Of a DNA stretch of 16,074 nt, positions 15,194 through 16,074 are shown piece after piece. Position 1 is the first letter of the stretch. Each line of letters opens with the position of its first letter. The stretch comes from Arenicellales bacterium (GTDB lineage: Bacteria > Pseudomonadota > Gammaproteobacteria > Arenicellales > UBA868), in assembly GCA_028825345.1 (NCBI GenBank), contig JAPKAJ010000022.1, positions 1 through 16,074 on the forward strand, written 5' to 3'. A program made the position numbers and the translations under genes. The notes below the pieces were generated by a model that worked only from the letters and a program-made list of their open reading frames with translations, was not told the origin of the DNA and ran no database searches.

Positions 15194-15249
15194 ACATTAG
15201 ATTTACAGATGCACGGCCGGTTCAACAACCCGTATATTAAATCTAACGT
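15194..15249. repeat. Inverted repeat upstream of the GMC oxidoreductase gene
   Basis: TTAGATTTA (15197-15205) and TAAATCTAA (15238-15246) are perfect 9-base inverted arms. With one mismatch the arms extend to 12 bases (15194-15205 and 15238-15249). The spacer is 32 bases. The right arm ends 55 bases before the GMC start. It may be a pair of operator half-sites or an RNA stem; which one is not decided by sequence. Confidence 0.45.
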
Positions 15250-15304
15250 TCCACATGGATTGACACAATGGGCAGTTCAAATACCTCTAATAGGACAATA
15301 GCCA

Positions 15305-16074
15305 GTGGACGAATTTGATTTCATTATTATCGGTGCAGGCTCAGCCGGCTGCGTGCTCGCGGACAAGTTGACGGCAACCGGAAGACACAGTGTGCTATTA
15401 CTTGAAGCCGGACCCAATGACAACCGCTTTTGGATCAATATGCCGATCGGTTATGGCATCACCTATACCGATGCTTCGATCAACTGGAACTATTTTTGTG
15501 AGCCTGAGAAGACTCTTGGCGGCAGATCCATGTACTGGCCGCGAGGCAAAGTCCTGGGAGGATCCAGTTCCATAAACGCTCTGGTTTACCATCGCGGCCA
15601 AGCGATGGATTACGACGACTGGGCAACTGCTGGCAACACCGGTTGGGGCTACCAGGATGTACGTTCGGTCTATGAAGGCCTTGAAGACATCTCCTCGCCG
15701 TTCGATAACAACCGACGTCCCGGGTCGGACAATCCCGGTAAATCCAAAAAATTAAAGTTATCCATAACTGATGCGTTCAAAGATTACCATTCCATCAAAA
15801 CTGAACTTGACGGAATATTTTCCCAATCCGACCTACCCTATCGTGAAACACCGCCCCTGGAGGGAGAAGGTCTTGGTCCCTACTTGATTACCACGCGCAA
15901 CGGTAAACGGTGCTCGTCGGCAACCGCGTTCTTACACCCTGCCATAAAGCGGTCCCACCTGAAGGTCCTTACTAGTACAAACGTTGAGAAAATCGTTATT
16001 AAAGGCCAGCGGGCGAAGGGTGTGCAGTGCCGTCAACACGGCCTTGAGCGCATGTTTGTGGACAGGCAAGAGGT
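15305..16074 (+). CDS. GMC family FAD-dependent oxidoreductase, C-terminus cut by window edge
   Basis: I translated 256 codons by hand before the window ends. The family (glucose-methanol-choline oxidoreductases) uses FAD to oxidise alcohols; choline or other alcohol dehydrogenases are the nearest recalled relatives. The FAD-binding Rossmann motif is IIIGAGSAG at 7-15 with G10, G12 and G15, followed by LLLEAGPND near 37-45. The GMC signature is RGKVLGGSSSINALVYHRG at 80-98, then DYDDW. Later TTRNGKRCSSATAFLHPA matches the family's RNG-R-S-A block. The catalytic histidine region lies beyond the window. The GTG at 15305 is the only reasonable start: an in-frame TAG lies two codons upstream, and AGGA sits 9 bases before it. 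The segment between about 135 and 175 is rich in Lys/Asn and diverges from typical relatives. Confidence 0.95.
   Translation, partial: MDEFDFIIIGAGSAGCVLADKLTATGRHSVLLLEAGPNDNRFWINMPIGYGITYTDASINWNYFCEPEKTLGGRSMYWPRGKVLGGSSSINALVYHRGQAMDYDDWATAGNTGWGYQDVRSVYEGLEDISSPFDNNRRPGSDNPGKSKKLKLSITDAFKDYHSIKTELDGIFSQSDLPYRETPPLEGEGLGPYLITTRNGKRCSSATAFLHPAIKRSHLKVLTSTNVEKIVIKGQRAKGVQCRQHGLERMFVDRQE

Larger units (their letters stand above)
14608..15304. other. Long intergenic region between divergent oxidoreductase genes
   Basis: About 700 bases with no recognised gene. It contains the aldo/keto reductase promoter, an 8-base direct repeat ATCGCCGT (14787-14794 and 14819-14826) around a small inverted repeat, TTGCCA-N8-TGGCAA at 14961-14980, and a long-arm inverted repeat at 15194-15249 close to the GMC gene. 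An isolated TTGACA lies at 15260-15265 without a well-spaced -10 box. Short frames on both strands (for example plus 14972-15301) have no family resemblance and no ribosome binding site. Confidence 0.55.

Noticed and set aside
15260..15291. Promoter TTGACA with TCTAAT directly before the GMC gene
   Set aside because: The spacer would be 20 bases and the transcript would start after the ribosome binding site.
14972..15301. 109-codon frame ending directly before the GMC gene as a separate gene
   Set aside because: No ribosome binding site, no family resemblance, and its palindrome-rich DNA is better explained as regulatory sequence.

Overview
The window looks like a piece of a gammaproteobacterial chromosome of intermediate to slightly high GC content. 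The evidence is gene content, order and protein similarity: queA-tgt-yajC-secD-secF followed by nrdR-ribD-ribE-ribB(X)-nusB-thiL-pgpA, with products that align closely in recalled motifs and lengths with Escherichia coli and other gammaproteobacterial orthologues. The genus cannot be fixed; an environmental or marine lineage is a guess.

Positions 1-10709 carry twelve collinear minus-strand genes, transcribed right to left and packed with overlaps or short gaps. queA and tgt make queuosine in tRNA. yajC, secD and secF form the accessory complex of the Sec translocon. nrdR is the repressor of ribonucleotide reductase genes. ribD, ribE and a RibB-type gene belong to riboflavin synthesis. nusB is a transcription antitermination factor, thiL makes thiamine diphosphate, and pgpA (cut by the window start) makes phosphatidylglycerol. 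The riboflavin set is incomplete. There is no ribH between the RibB gene and nusB, where relatives often have it, and the RibA-like C-terminal half of the RibB protein has no cysteine at all, so it cannot be a normal zinc-dependent GTP cyclohydrolase II. The organism must encode ribA and ribH elsewhere if it makes riboflavin.

Positions 10827-16074 are a looser accessory region. It holds a GNAT acetyltransferase (minus), then a plus-strand pair made of an uncharacterised membrane protein and a small winged-helix regulator, with a well-formed promoter and a three-half-site palindromic element at the predicted transcription start. Next come a GYD-domain protein (minus), an aldo/keto reductase (minus), and a divergent GMC-family FAD oxidoreductase (plus, cut by the window end). 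The three intergenic stretches here (about 380, 410 and 700 bases) have no convincing gene but carry several inverted repeats.

No tRNA, rRNA, CRISPR array, insertion sequence or prophage gene was recognised. No clearly new multi-gene system is evident. The best candidates for follow-up are the membrane-protein/regulator module with its operator, the structured leader of the GYD gene, and the missing ribH.
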